64,000 nucleotides of DNA, taken from positions 62,001-126,000 of the IMG/VR virus record IMGVR_UViG_3300050821_016647, one strand, 5' to 3'. The position numbers and the translations under genes were made by a program. Origin of the DNA: a virus. Positions within the stretch are counted from its first letter, which is position 1. The number at the start of each line of letters is the position of its first letter. The notes beneath the pieces were generated by a model, which did not search any database, was not told the origin of the DNA, and was given only the letters and a program-made list of their open reading frames with translations. Shown in pieces: positions 38,811-46,493 of the stretch.

Positions 38811-39254
38811 CTATGTACCTGAAACAAATGGCGGGACGGCGTCCTGCGCATCCGCTTGCTGCTGAGGCGTGAGTGAAGCGGCGTTGCCGGTGTTGGCGAC
38901 GGGCCCCGAGGGCGCCAGCGGGTTCGAGCCCGTGACCGCTTTGTAGACGAGGTAGCCGGCGAGTCCGATGAAGCCGACGCCGACTGCGACGAGACCGTAG
39001 TCGAGTAAATCGGCTGGATTCTCTTTCGAGAAGTTCCCATCCGCGTCGAGGAGGTCGACGGTGCCGCGCTCGTTCATGTAGTAGACGTCGGAATAGAATC
39101 CCTCTTTCTCCATGCGCCGTCGCGCGGAGGCGAACGCGGCGTCTCGGGTTCGGTACTTGCCGAGAGACTTGTCCGAGTAGTGCCCGCTGGTGAAGAGCAT
39201 GTACCCGCCGGACCGCGCGTCCGTGATGACGTAGTCGTCTTCTTGAGGTTCCAT
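38811..39254 (-). CDS. NP-TM family protein with N-terminal soluble domain
   Basis: 147 residues. A soluble part with ITDARSGGYMLFTSGHY and KYRTRDAAFASARRR, then KENPADLL, a helix ending LAGYLVYKA, and an Ala/Pro/Gln-rich tail. A second Asn-Pro (SNPLAP) follows the helix. Confidence 0.75.
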   Translation of the reverse strand: MEPQEDDYVITDARSGGYMLFTSGHYSDKSLGKYRTRDAAFASARRRMEKEGFYSDVYYMNERGTVDLLDADGNFSKENPADLLDYGLVAVGVGFIGLAGYLVYKAVTGSNPLAPSGPVANTGNAASLTPQQQADAQDAVPPFVSGT

Positions 39255-39257
39255 GTG

Positions 39258-39854
39258 TCAGCCGCCTGGGGTAGCGAAGTTTCCGCTCGTGTCGACGACG
39301 TATTCGAGAGGAAAGGTGAGAAGCTGAGGTGTTGGGAAGAGAGGCATGCCTGCGTAAGGGGTCACTCGCATCGTCACCGTACCGATTGCTGTAGTTGGAC
39401 CAACGGTACCTAGAGATACGACGGTTCCTGTGACTGCCTGCCCATCGGGCCCAGGCATTCCGGGATGGCTCGCGCTAGTGCCGAAAGACCCGCCCTGAAC
39501 TACTACGTCTACCGAGTCGCCTACGCTCGGGACTTTCGTGTTGCCTTGATTCCACCAATTGTAACCGGCTGGTAAAGCAGGAAGTGGTGGCGTTGGCATA
39601 TAGCCAGCGGGTTCTGTGAGCTCGGATGATAGCGAGATTGCGCCAGGCGGTGCTGTTCCGGGCGAATTGAAGGTATTCACAAGAGGCACGGGAGTCGCCG
39701 CCGACTGCTGCTGTGACTTCCAAATGAAGTACCCGACGATGCCGACAGCCGCCGCACCCGCGGCGACAATGCCAACGGTTTGAGCGGTCGAAAGACCGGT
39801 TGTCGATACCGCGTCTGGATTACGCGCGTATCTGCGTGGGCGTCTCAGTTTCAT
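39258..39854 (-). CDS. NP-TM family protein with large exterior domain
   Basis: 198 residues, the largest tail of the family. ARNPDAVS, helix ending GIVGYFIWKSQQ, then a Pro/Ser linker and a beta-rich C-terminal domain of 90 residues (VPSVGDSVDVVVQGGSFG, then VTGTVVSLGTVG, then LLTFPLEYVV). The beta repeats suggest a folded outside domain. Confidence 0.75.
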   Translation of the reverse strand: MKLRRPRRYARNPDAVSTTGLSTAQTVGIVAAGAAAVGIVGYFIWKSQQQSAATPVPLVNTFNSPGTAPPGAISLSSELTEPAGYMPTPPLPALPAGYNWWNQGNTKVPSVGDSVDVVVQGGSFGTSASHPGMPGPDGQAVTGTVVSLGTVGPTTAIGTVTMRVTPYAGMPLFPTPQLLTFPLEYVVDTSGNFATPGG

Positions 39855-39860
39855 TCTGAC

Positions 39861-40595
39861 CTACGGAGTGGTGCCGCTGATGTTGTCGACGCCTGGTATT
39901 CCGGCTTGTGTTTGAGGTGTTGTGACTTCTCCTTGATACCCGGGTTGGAGGCCGCTACCTCCGCCGAGAGGACCACCGAGATTCGGGTCGTAGACGACTC
40001 CACCCGTTTGAACTCCGTATGACTGATCGACTGATCCGGTCTGCGTTGTTCCCGGCATCGGCGTCTGGACGACGGGCAAGCTCGCGGCCGTCGACGCGCT
40101 CTGCTGCGACTTCCAGATGAGGTAGCCCACGAACCCGAGCGCGGCGACGCCGGCCGCAGCGATGCCGACCTTTTCGCCGGTCGACAGGGAAGAGAGAGGA
40201 TTCGATCGGGACATGTTGGTTTCCTTGGCGCTCTTGGCGCCCGGTTCGTTGAAGATGCCTGAAGACTTCTCGGGGACGTCGTGGTGGCGCTCGTACTCGA
40301 GTTGAAGAAGAGGACGAGCTCCGATTTCAGGAATTTCGTCTACGTTGAGGATGCCATCATCTTCACCGTCGATGAGAACGTCATTTGAGTGAGCTCGAAG
40401 AAAGTGCCCTTCGTTGAGAGCTTTGACCAACGCTCTATTCGAGACGTCCCACTGACCCGATTTGTTTTGTCGGTCAGTGCGAACGCTCACGACGCCGACT
40501 TCACGTCTGTCGTTGACCGTCCATTCTTCCTCGCCACTCCAGACGTCGAGGGACCAGACCCTGTAGACGACGGTGCACTTGTTGGCGAAGCTCAC
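39861..40595 (-). CDS. NP-TM family protein with long N-terminal soluble domain
   Basis: 244 residues. A 120-residue soluble N-terminus (VYRVWSLDVWSGEEEWTV, then WDVSNRALVKAL, then EDDGILNVDEI) precedes SRSNPLSS and a membrane helix ending GFVGYLIWKSQQ, nearly identical to the end of 39258. An internal ATG (at about 40214) could produce the membrane part alone. The tail is Gly/Gln/Thr/Pro-rich. Confidence 0.75.
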   Translation of the reverse strand: MSFANKCTVVYRVWSLDVWSGEEEWTVNDRREVGVVSVRTDRQNKSGQWDVSNRALVKALNEGHFLRAHSNDVLIDGEDDGILNVDEIPEIGARPLLQLEYERHHDVPEKSSGIFNEPGAKSAKETNMSRSNPLSSLSTGEKVGIAAAGVAALGFVGYLIWKSQQSASTAASLPVVQTPMPGTTQTGSVDQSYGVQTGGVVYDPNLGGPLGGGSGLQPGYQGEVTTPQTQAGIPGVDNISGTTP

Positions 40596-40598
40596 GAC

Positions 40599-40925
40599 TC
40601 ACGCCCCGGCGGTCGGGACGAGTGGAGCTGCGGCGCCTGGACCGGCTTCGTAGGAGATGGGGAGCCCGTCTGAGGTCGTGGACGCCGCCGGCAGCGCCAC
40701 GTTCGACCCGCCTGAGCCGAGGATGGTCGAGGCGTTCGCATTGCCTCCGACCGTGGACCCTCCTCCCGCGGCGGCCGTCGTCTGGGACTGCTGGTAGAGG
40801 TAATACCCGATGCCGCCGACGACGGCGACGCCCGCTAGCGCGAGGGCGATCTTGGCGCCGTCGGACATGCTGGCTTTCGGGGAGGGACGCGGGTTGGTGT
40901 AGAAGCGGCGAGCTCGTTTGGCCAT
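40599..40925 (-). CDS. NP-TM family membrane protein
   Basis: 108 residues: ARRFYTNPRPSP, then a helix ending VGGIGYYLYQQSQ, then a Gly/Ala/Ser/Thr tail with GGSNVALPAAS, resembling the GGSNVPLPAN of 37850. The first family member in transcription order. Confidence 0.75.
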   Translation of the reverse strand: MAKRARRFYTNPRPSPKASMSDGAKIALALAGVAVVGGIGYYLYQQSQTTAAAGGGSTVGGNANASTILGSGGSNVALPAASTTSDGLPISYEAGPGAAAPLVPTAGA

Positions 40926-40960
40926 GGTGGGAACAGCTTATCCCACACCCCGAAAACCCG

Positions 40961-41500
40961 CTACCGCGATGCGATAGGTGCCATGTACGGGTGCTTGGAC
41001 CACCAGGAAAAGGCTCGTTCCATGCGTCGGCGGGCTTGAGGTTCTCCCGGTTCACAGTGGCCTACCGTGTAGCCGGTGATGCGGTCGGCCGGCGGGCCGT
41101 ACTGGCACATGCTCCACGAGTCCCGGAGCGCGCGAAGCATCCCACGGAAGCACGAGACGCGGTCGGTGAGGCCCTTGGCGTAGCTGTCATGCAGCTGTCC
41201 AAGGCACCATGCGTGTCCGCCGTCGCCACTCGGCTTGATCTGCTGGTCCACGTCGGCGCGAAACTGCCCAGACTCGTAGCTTGCGATGGCCAGCATGACG
41301 AGCGCGGTCTGAGCTCGACCCACTTCACCTGCGAAGAGTGGGACCTCGTCGGGGTCATTCACCACGGCGGTGAGATCTACCGCGATGCTCTCGTAGCGTG
41401 CTTCTGTCTCGGCTCGAGGCGTCCGGGTGTAGTCGTGGACCGAGGGCGGCGCCCAGAACGTCATGGCGGCGAGCAGGTAAGCGGCGAGTCCGTGAAGCAT
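40961..41500 (-). CDS. Exported lysozyme-like (transglycosylase-type) protein
   Basis: 179 residues. A signal peptide or anchor at the N-terminus (LHGLAAYLLAAMTFWAP) is followed by a helical domain with AIASYESGQF, where the Glu could be the general acid, then GHAWCLGQLH and four Cys in all. The layout resembles lysozyme-fold hydrolases. It is the first gene of the 41.5-to-35 kb operon, so it may open the wall for the membrane proteins. Confidence 0.55.
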   Translation of the reverse strand: MLHGLAAYLLAAMTFWAPPSVHDYTRTPRAETEARYESIAVDLTAVVNDPDEVPLFAGEVGRAQTALVMLAIASYESGQFRADVDQQIKPSGDGGHAWCLGQLHDSYAKGLTDRVSCFRGMLRALRDSWSMCQYGPPADRITGYTVGHCEPGEPQARRRMERAFSWWSKHPYMAPIASR

Positions 41501-41632
41501 GCGAGACCTCCGTGGTTCTGCGTTCGAAGGAAGGCGGAGGTTCTACCGCAGACAGAGACTCAAGCGCAAATTCGAATCTAGCTCATGCGATATGCAGGTT
41601 GTGCGCCACGTCAACGACGATAAGCTAGAGGC

Positions 41633-41860
41633 ATGCAGGTGCTCATCTACTTCTTCATCCAGCTCATCGTCATGGTTTGCGTGTTCTCCATCCTGTACTG
41701 GATCGTCCAGCTGGTCGTCGGAGAAGTCCCGGTGCCGATCAAGTCGAAGGTACGAGCTGCATTGCTCATCCTGCTTTGTCTCATGGCGCTTTGCTGCCTA
41801 CTCGGCAGTATCGGCTTGTGGGATGCGCCGTGGGCGTTCAGTCACCGCCCCCGTTGGTGA
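41633..41860 (+). CDS. Two-pass membrane protein
   Basis: 75 residues on the plus strand with GAGG upstream of the ATG. Helices at about 4-28 and 40-64, rich in Leu, Cys and Ile, and a Trp-rich basic end (APWAFSHRPRW). The only rightward gene of the region; its stop is one base from the stop of the leftward gene at 41862. Confidence 0.65.
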   Translation: MQVLIYFFIQLIVMVCVFSILYWIVQLVVGEVPVPIKSKVRAALLILLCLMALCCLLGSIGLWDAPWAFSHRPRW

Positions 41861-41861
41861 G

Positions 41862-42080
41862 TTACGCCTGCGCACCGTCTGGGCAATTGGCATGGTGCCC
41901 AAACGCTTTTGACGTCGTCTCTCGCCAAGCCGCATGTTCGGCGCACACGCGCATGCAACCGCGCTTGTCGTGCACCGTCGTCGTGGCGGGAACTTCTTTG
42001 CCGTTGCGTTGACGGCAGTAGAAGCAGACGTTCGCGGCGTTCGCCTGGTCGATGCTGTCGCCGCCGGTGCGGGAGGCTCC
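41862..42080 (-). CDS. Zinc-binding protein without a clear start (probable frame error)
   Basis: About 72 residues up to GASRTGGDSIDQAN. CFYCRQRNG, then CMRVC, then CPDG form a zinc-site pattern, so the frame is likely real. No ATG, GTG or TTG fits near the beginning; adding one G in the GG at 42078-42079 would make ATG-GGA overlap the S53 peptidase stop (TGATG), as elsewhere in this genome. End positions are approximate. Confidence 0.45.
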   Translation of the reverse strand, partial: GASRTGGDSIDQANAANVCFYCRQRNGKEVPATTTVHDKRGCMRVCAEHAAWRETTSKAFGHHANCPDGAQA

Positions 42081-42081
42081 A

Positions 42082-43422
42082 TCACTTAGGCCAGTGGTTC
42101 TTGAGCCCGAGTGACGCCCACTCCTGAACCTGTTCGAGCGTCACTGGCGGAGACCAGTGATTTCGGATTCCGTCGACGGCCCATAGCTCGGCCTGTCCGA
42201 GTGAAACGGCCGGAGGAGGCGCAGGCGGAGGAGGCGCGGGCGGCGTCGGCAGGGGCGGCGGAGGAATGGGAGGAGTGGGAGCCGGGCCGGTGGTGGGAGG
42301 TGCCGGCGGTGCAACGCTGGAGATGGCGCTGATGAACGCGTCGCCGTTGGGCGAGCCAAGGCCCGTCGCCGGGTCCCATCCTGCCGCTGCGGGGTCGCCG
42401 TTCGAACCCTCGGTGATGTCATTGCAGGCCGTCGCTCGAGCGGTGTAGACGTCCGCTGTGAGGCGTCCGCTGATGGCGCCCTTTGCGACGCCTCGTGCGA
42501 CCGCAACGAGCGCAGCCGTGAAGGGAGATGACGCACTCGTACCGCCGATGACGGTCCACGAGCCGTTGGCGCTCATCTGCCAGCCCGTGTTTGGGTCGGC
42601 GTTGGCGGACGTGTCCGGGACGCCGCGGGCCGAGCCGGGCACGACACCGTTCTGAAACGAGGGCATGGGGACGGTCGGGTCGAATCCGCCGCCTCCGCCT
42701 TCGTCGCCCGCGTTTCCGTCGCCCCAGGCGGCCTCGTCGGAGCGAGCTCCGCTCGAGTCGATGGTCAGATGCGTGCCGCCGACGGCCCAGACGTTTGGAT
42801 CGGAGCACGGGTAATCCGCCGAGGGAGACGAGGTCCCGTCGTCGATGGAGTTGTCGCCCGCCGCCGCGAAGAACGTGACGCCCTTGGCGACTCCGTCGGC
42901 GAACGCCTTGGCGAGAGCCGCGCGGTCCGAAGGGAGCCACTGGTCTGCGGCTGAGCCCCAGGACCAACTGACGACCTGCGCACCGGCTGTGACGAGGTCT
43001 TCAGTCACGAGCGCCATGCCGGTGCCGATGTTGGGACCGAACGTGATTGTGATGTCGGCTGCCTCGCCCGTAAGGAACCACCACGTGAACGCCATTGTAG
43101 GTATGATGTCCAACATGTTTTCCACGTTGGAATCTTGATCGCTCACCGGGTCGTTGACTGCTCCGTCAACCGTTCGCACTGTCAGCTTTGGCGCGACCAT
43201 GCCCCACCGAGCGACCGAAGCGTCGATGTCGGCCTGTACGACGCCACCACCGAGACTGCCGACGCCGAGCTTGACGCTCGGGATGCCGGCAAACTGATTT
43301 TGCTTGAATCCATAGGCAGTTAGGATCTGCGCGGGCGAGAGTGAGCCGGCGGGGAAGCTCGGCGAAGCCGCAGCGAGATGGGTGCCTCGGAGACGGGGGT
43401 GCTGTCGGTGGTAGTGATGCAT
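42082..43422 (-). CDS. S53 (sedolisin/kumamolisin) serine-carboxyl peptidase
   Basis: 446 residues. Catalytic residues are Glu101 and Asp105 (VENMLDI), Asp190 (AAAGDN) and Ser296 in GGTSASSP; the calcium site (ACNDITEG...WDPATGLGSP) is intact. The N-terminus lacks a signal peptide and the ~180-residue prodomain normal for the family. After a Pro-rich linker (371-405) come two copies of a Trp-x5-7-NHW unit (LWAVDGIRNHW and EWASLGLKNHW), possibly a binding repeat. Endopeptidase activity against host envelope or virion proteins is inferred. Confidence 0.85.
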   Translation of the reverse strand: MHHYHRQHPRLRGTHLAAASPSFPAGSLSPAQILTAYGFKQNQFAGIPSVKLGVGSLGGGVVQADIDASVARWGMVAPKLTVRTVDGAVNDPVSDQDSNVENMLDIIPTMAFTWWFLTGEAADITITFGPNIGTGMALVTEDLVTAGAQVVSWSWGSAADQWLPSDRAALAKAFADGVAKGVTFFAAAGDNSIDDGTSSPSADYPCSDPNVWAVGGTHLTIDSSGARSDEAAWGDGNAGDEGGGGGFDPTVPMPSFQNGVVPGSARGVPDTSANADPNTGWQMSANGSWTVIGGTSASSPFTAALVAVARGVAKGAISGRLTADVYTARATACNDITEGSNGDPAAAGWDPATGLGSPNGDAFISAISSVAPPAPPTTGPAPTPPIPPPPLPTPPAPPPPAPPPAVSLGQAELWAVDGIRNHWSPPVTLEQVQEWASLGLKNHWPK

Positions 43423-43432
43423 GGTTCTCTCC

Positions 43433-43663
43433 TTAGGTCGGTGAAACGACTACGTAGTTGTAGGCGGCGTCTGAAGCACACCGCCACGCTTCTCGGTCAT
43501 CTTCGTCAAGGTCTTCCCATGCGGAGACTTCGAGACCTTCTTTGGTTTTGAGCGAGTTCACCCATACGGTGTAGGTTGCCTTCGCACGCTCTTCGCGTGC
43601 CTCCACATCCCCGCCCGGTGGAGGGACTGATGCCGGGCAGGGGAGTGTGTCGTCCGGGCTCAC
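43433..43663 (-). CDS. Hypothetical protein
   Basis: 76 residues from GTG at 43663 overlapping the upstream stop. Acidic helix (AWEDLDEDDREAW), with an N-terminal Pro-rich part. Transcribed with the S53 peptidase. Function unknown. Confidence 0.65.
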   Translation of the reverse strand: MSPDDTLPCPASVPPPGGDVEAREERAKATYTVWVNSLKTKEGLEVSAWEDLDEDDREAWRCASDAAYNYVVVSPT

Positions 43664-44100
43664 GGATGAGCTGCGGGCGCCGAGACGGAGGCACTCGGCG
43701 GGACGACGACGTGCTGCATCGCGAGCGCGGCAGCGTGAACCTTGTTCAGGCGGGCCTTGTTGAGCGCGACGGAGCCGCCGTCGAGCCCTGGGGCTCCAGC
43801 GAGAGCTTGCTCGATCCACGCGATGATTTGTTCAACCGTCGCTGTACCGAACTGCGAGCATGCCGAAATAATCGCACCAATCAAGCTGGCGGGGTCGGAG
43901 ATGGCCTCGACGATGTCGCCAATTGCAGCTTGGACGACGCAAATTCCGAGCGGAGGAAGCGAGCTCGTGATCGGAGTCGTGGGGGGAAGGGTGCTGCACC
44001 CCTCCTCGACTGCGGCCGTGACCGCGATGCCTCCGACGGGCGCCGCAGCGGCGAGGAGGGGGAGGGTGACGGCGAGGAGGGTCTTGCGGGTGCGGGTCAT
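43660..44100 (-). CDS. Exported helical protein
   Basis: 146 residues. N-terminal signal peptide (RTRKTLLAVTLPLLAAAAPV), then a Thr/Pro segment and a helical domain (IGDIVEAISDPASLIGAIIS) with three Cys. It follows the holin-like gene and precedes the peptidase gene, so it may be part of a lysis or envelope module. No family recognised. Confidence 0.65.
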   Translation of the reverse strand: MTRTRKTLLAVTLPLLAAAAPVGGIAVTAAVEEGCSTLPPTTPITSSLPPLGICVVQAAIGDIVEAISDPASLIGAIISACSQFGTATVEQIIAWIEQALAGAPGLDGGSVALNKARLNKVHAAALAMQHVVVPPSASVSAPAAHP

Positions 44101-44471
44101 GCGGCCTCTTTGGCAGGTGGCGGTGCAGGCGGCGCCGGAGGAGCCGCGGGAGCTCGCGAAGGTATCAGCTCCTTTCCACCGCGCAAGCCCTCAACCAAGG
44201 TCTCGTGCCCGAAGACGGCCAGAATGCCGGACTGGATACCGTCGATGATGGCCTGTCCAAGGGGCTTTCCTGCGGCGACTTCTGCGGCGCTCATGCCGAG
44301 CGCGCCGAGCACGACGGCGAGGTAGGGGAGCGCGGCCGGCGGGAGCTTCTTGGCAAGCCAGGTCGAAGCCCAGCCTTGTTTGAGAAGCGCGACGACGGCG
44401 CCGACGAGAATGGCGGCGACGAGAATCCACTTTCGGGCGGCGATGTCGGTGATGAGCTGATTGAGGTTCAT
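44097..44471 (-). CDS. Holin-like membrane protein
   Basis: 124 residues. Two membrane helices (about 15-31 and 46-64), a third amphipathic helix, and a Pro/Ala tail ending AKEAA. Size and topology match phage holins of the 2-3 helix type, but no family motif is decisive. Coupled by ATGA to the exported protein downstream. Confidence 0.5.
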   Translation of the reverse strand: MNLNQLITDIAARKWILVAAILVGAVVALLKQGWASTWLAKKLPPAALPYLAVVLGALGMSAAEVAAGKPLGQAIIDGIQSGILAVFGHETLVEGLRGGKELIPSRAPAAPPAPPAPPPAKEAA

Positions 44472-44508
44472 GCTGTTAGGGTAGCATTACGTCTCTCCGC
44501 ATTCCCAT

Positions 44509-44718
44509 TCACTTCGCCTCGTATTTCGAGCCCGTCCACACAAGCGGGAGAGGCTTGCACGTCCAACGCAAACCGTTCCGGTTGAGTGTGTCTGCAAGCG
44601 CACGTGCGCGCTCCTTGGTCATCGGCGCAGGCCCGCCTCGGTGGTGCTCGAACCAGCGCGACGCATGCTGTTCGGTGATCTTCACGCCCCAAGGTCCCGC
44701 TTCGCCGTATGCGTCCAT
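44509..44718 (-). CDS. Hypothetical protein
   Basis: 69 residues. ARALADTLNRNGLRWTCKPL is a small alpha/beta element. It is preceded by a TGCGCGCGA leader that also carries the AAGGAGGG ribosome site. Function unknown. Confidence 0.65.
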   Translation of the reverse strand: MDAYGEAGPWGVKITEQHASRWFEHHRGGPAPMTKERARALADTLNRNGLRWTCKPLPLVWTGSKYEAK

Positions 44719-44721
44719 CGT

Positions 44722-44853
44722 CTAGCCCTCCTTCGCGCGCACGTCCGTCACCTTCGCCTTCGCGATGGCCTCAGTGAGGGTGGGCGCGTCGATGAGTCCG
44801 TGGCGCAGCGTGCGCAGTCTCCACCCGCCACCGATACATGCGTACGCAAACAT
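44722..44853 (-). CDS. Short hypothetical protein
   Basis: 43 residues from ATG at 44853 with AGAAGG upstream; the frame is open further up to 44937, but that part overlaps its neighbour. Ends VTDVRAKEG, where the last codons form the repeated leader of the next gene. Function unknown. Confidence 0.5.
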   Translation of the reverse strand: MFAYACIGGGWRLRTLRHGLIDAPTLTEAIAKAKVTDVRAKEG

Positions 44854-44911
44854 GACCTGACCTTCTCGGACCCTACCGAGCAGCCAATCTACGTCGCTCT
44901 CCCCGCGCGCA

Positions 44912-45124
44912 TCATCTCGCACGGCCTCGACGACCACCCGAGCGGCAGACGTACTCAGGCACGCGCATCTTGGCCACGTCGTCCGACGTGAGCCGCGAGA
45001 GAGCTGCGCGCACTTCGGGCCGACACGCCCTAACGATTGCGCCGGGCGTCCTTCTCATGCTGTCGCAACCGACAAGCATGGTCAGTCGCTCCAATGCCTC
45101 CAGCGGGTCTACGTACTCAGCCAT
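44912..45124 (-). CDS. Hypothetical protein
   Basis: 70 residues. Helical (DPLEALERLTMLVGCDSMRR) with a basic end. Preceded by AAGAGAGG and a variant leader at 45145. Function unknown. Confidence 0.65.
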   Translation of the reverse strand: MAEYVDPLEALERLTMLVGCDSMRRTPGAIVRACRPEVRAALSRLTSDDVAKMRVPEYVCRSGGRRGRAR

Positions 45125-45139
45125 GACCTCTCTTCTTCC

Positions 45140-45340
45140 TCAGATCGCGCGTACGGTCAGCGCTCCGACTTTCGACTTTGGCTTCAGACGTACGAGCGTC
45201 GCGTCGTGGTCTTCGGCCAGTTGAGCAGCCTCCGCTCGGGTCTCGAACCGCTTCGCCTCGCGCTGGCTGCCGACCCACTCCTCGTCGCCGAGGTAGGAGA
45301 TCGACTTGGGGCAGACTTCATAGAGCTTCACGAGCCACAT
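45140..45340 (-). CDS. Hypothetical protein
   Basis: 66 residues. MWLVKLYEV start, then FETRAEAAQLAEDHDATLVR, a small beta-alpha-beta fold frequent in phage proteins. Its last codons (GALTVRAI) are the leader of the next gene. Function unknown. Confidence 0.65.
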   Translation of the reverse strand: MWLVKLYEVCPKSISYLGDEEWVGSQREAKRFETRAEAAQLAEDHDATLVRLKPKSKVGALTVRAI

Positions 45341-45366
45341 CTAGCCATCCTTCGCGCGCACGTTCG

Positions 45367-45564
45367 TCACGGGTGCGCCTTCGCCTTCGCGAGCTGTCCG
45401 ATACAGGCATCGCAGTAATAGGCCGTCCAAGGGTGTGCCGGTACTTCCACGCACACGACACGTACCCCTCGCACCGCACGCGGGCCCCGGTCGCGACCGC
45501 AGCATTGACACGGCTCGCCGATTCGGTTGACCGGGGTGAACGTCATCGGCTTCCGCGTACTCAC
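45367..45564 (-). CDS. Small zinc-binding protein
   Basis: 65 residues from GTG with AGGAGG upstream in its leader. CQCCGRDRG and YYCDACIGQ give a four-Cys zinc site. Function unknown. Confidence 0.65.
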   Translation of the reverse strand: MSTRKPMTFTPVNRIGEPCQCCGRDRGPRAVRGVRVVCVEVPAHPWTAYYCDACIGQLAKAKAHP

Positions 45565-45598
45565 GTCGTCCTCCTCTGAATCGCGCGCACGTCAGCGC

Positions 45599-45778
45599 TC
45601 ATGAGTCTGATGCGATTGGTGGAGGAATGTGACGCCAGTTCACCCTAGCGGGTACCGGCCAACCTCGACTCACCCATAGGCCAGCGTGCGCGTCGACCAT
45701 CGCTTCCCATGCAGCGCAGTCAGTCTCGCCAACGACCTCGCGAGCGCTCCCGTCTTCGTACTCAATCCGCACTTTCAT
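45599..45778 (-). CDS. Hypothetical protein
   Basis: 59 residues from ATG at 45778, five bases after the previous stop. Starts as a beta strand (MKVRIEYEDGSAREVVGET). The longer upstream frame is shadow. Function unknown. Confidence 0.6.
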   Translation of the reverse strand: MKVRIEYEDGSAREVVGETDCAAWEAMVDAHAGLWVSRGWPVPARVNWRHIPPPIASDS

Positions 45779-45783
45779 TATCT

Positions 45784-45981
45784 TCACCCAGGCATCCCTC
45801 CCTTCGACTCGTCGATGAACGGAAGACCCAGCTTGGTCGCCCAACGCTTCGCACATTCGAGCGCGCCCCCGTACGTCAACCCTGTCGTGCCTCCACCAGG
45901 CCAAGACACCTGATAGGAGCCCACGAGTCCGTTGGTGTGGAGGCGGACCGCCGGCTCTCTCTCCTCGCCCTTCGTCACCAT
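45784..45981 (-). CDS. Hypothetical protein
   Basis: 65 residues. Beta-rich first half (AVRLHTNGLVGSYQVSWPGG), then a short helix. Its start lies 15 bases after a TGCGCGCGA leader. Function unknown. Confidence 0.65.
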   Translation of the reverse strand: MVTKGEEREPAVRLHTNGLVGSYQVSWPGGGTTGLTYGGALECAKRWATKLGLPFIDESKGGMPG

Positions 45982-46004
45982 CGCCTAGCCTTTCTTCGCG
46001 CGCA

Positions 46005-46166
46005 TCAAGGGCGCGCTCCAAGCTTCCACGCCAGCCGCACGAGTGCGGGCCAAGATTTGTCGACGGCGCTGTCGCCACCATGAGCAAGCCACCGATTGAA
46101 GAGCGCTGAATCCAGGGCCCACAACTGTGCCTTCGTCGGGCGCTTAGGCTTATGACCGTTCTTCAT
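46005..46166 (-). CDS. Short basic protein
   Basis: 53 residues from ATG at 46166, directly after an AGGAGGACG in the leader; an in-frame ATG at 46199 overlaps the previous stop as alternative. Basic start (KNGHKPKRPTKAQLW), then a helix. Function unknown. Confidence 0.55.
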   Translation of the reverse strand: MKNGHKPKRPTKAQLWALDSALFNRWLAHGGDSAVDKSWPALVRLAWKLGARP

Positions 46167-46195
46167 GGCCGTCCTCCTCTGAATCGCGCGCACGG

Positions 46196-46408
46196 TCATG
46201 TTGACTTGAGCCTCTCTCCGACCGCCTTGAACTCAGGACTGCCCCAGTAGCCGGTCCTCGGCACACCGCGTTTTGCCATGTGCGCAAGACAGAGCTTGCA
46301 GGTGACCTTACGCGCGTCGGTGGTCGCCTCTCGCAGATCGGGTCCGTGCGGACTGCACTCGGGGAGCACGTCGTCTGATGAGGACCAATGGACCTTAGCT
46401 ACTCGCAT
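46196..46408 (-). CDS. Small Cys/His protein
   Basis: 70 residues. ECSPHGPD and CKLCLAHM give a C...C-x2-C-x2-H zinc pattern; GYWGSPEFKAVGERL ends it. Preceded by a variant leader. Function unknown. Confidence 0.65.
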   Translation of the reverse strand: MRVAKVHWSSSDDVLPECSPHGPDLREATTDARKVTCKLCLAHMAKRGVPRTGYWGSPEFKAVGERLKST

Positions 46409-46493
46409 CGCCTGCTCCTAGGTATCAATCGCGTGCAGTCGAAGCCTCGACTTCTAGGTGCTCATGTGGAGCATGGTATCGTGTTCGATGCAC

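Noticed and set aside
41860-41862. Terminator between convergent genes
   Set aside because: The two stop codons are one base apart, leaving no room; the same holds at 34983/34985.
42141-42967. Leftward frames overlapping the S53 peptidase in other phases
   Set aside because: Arg/Pro-rich translations typical of out-of-frame reading; the peptidase frame holds all catalytic motifs.
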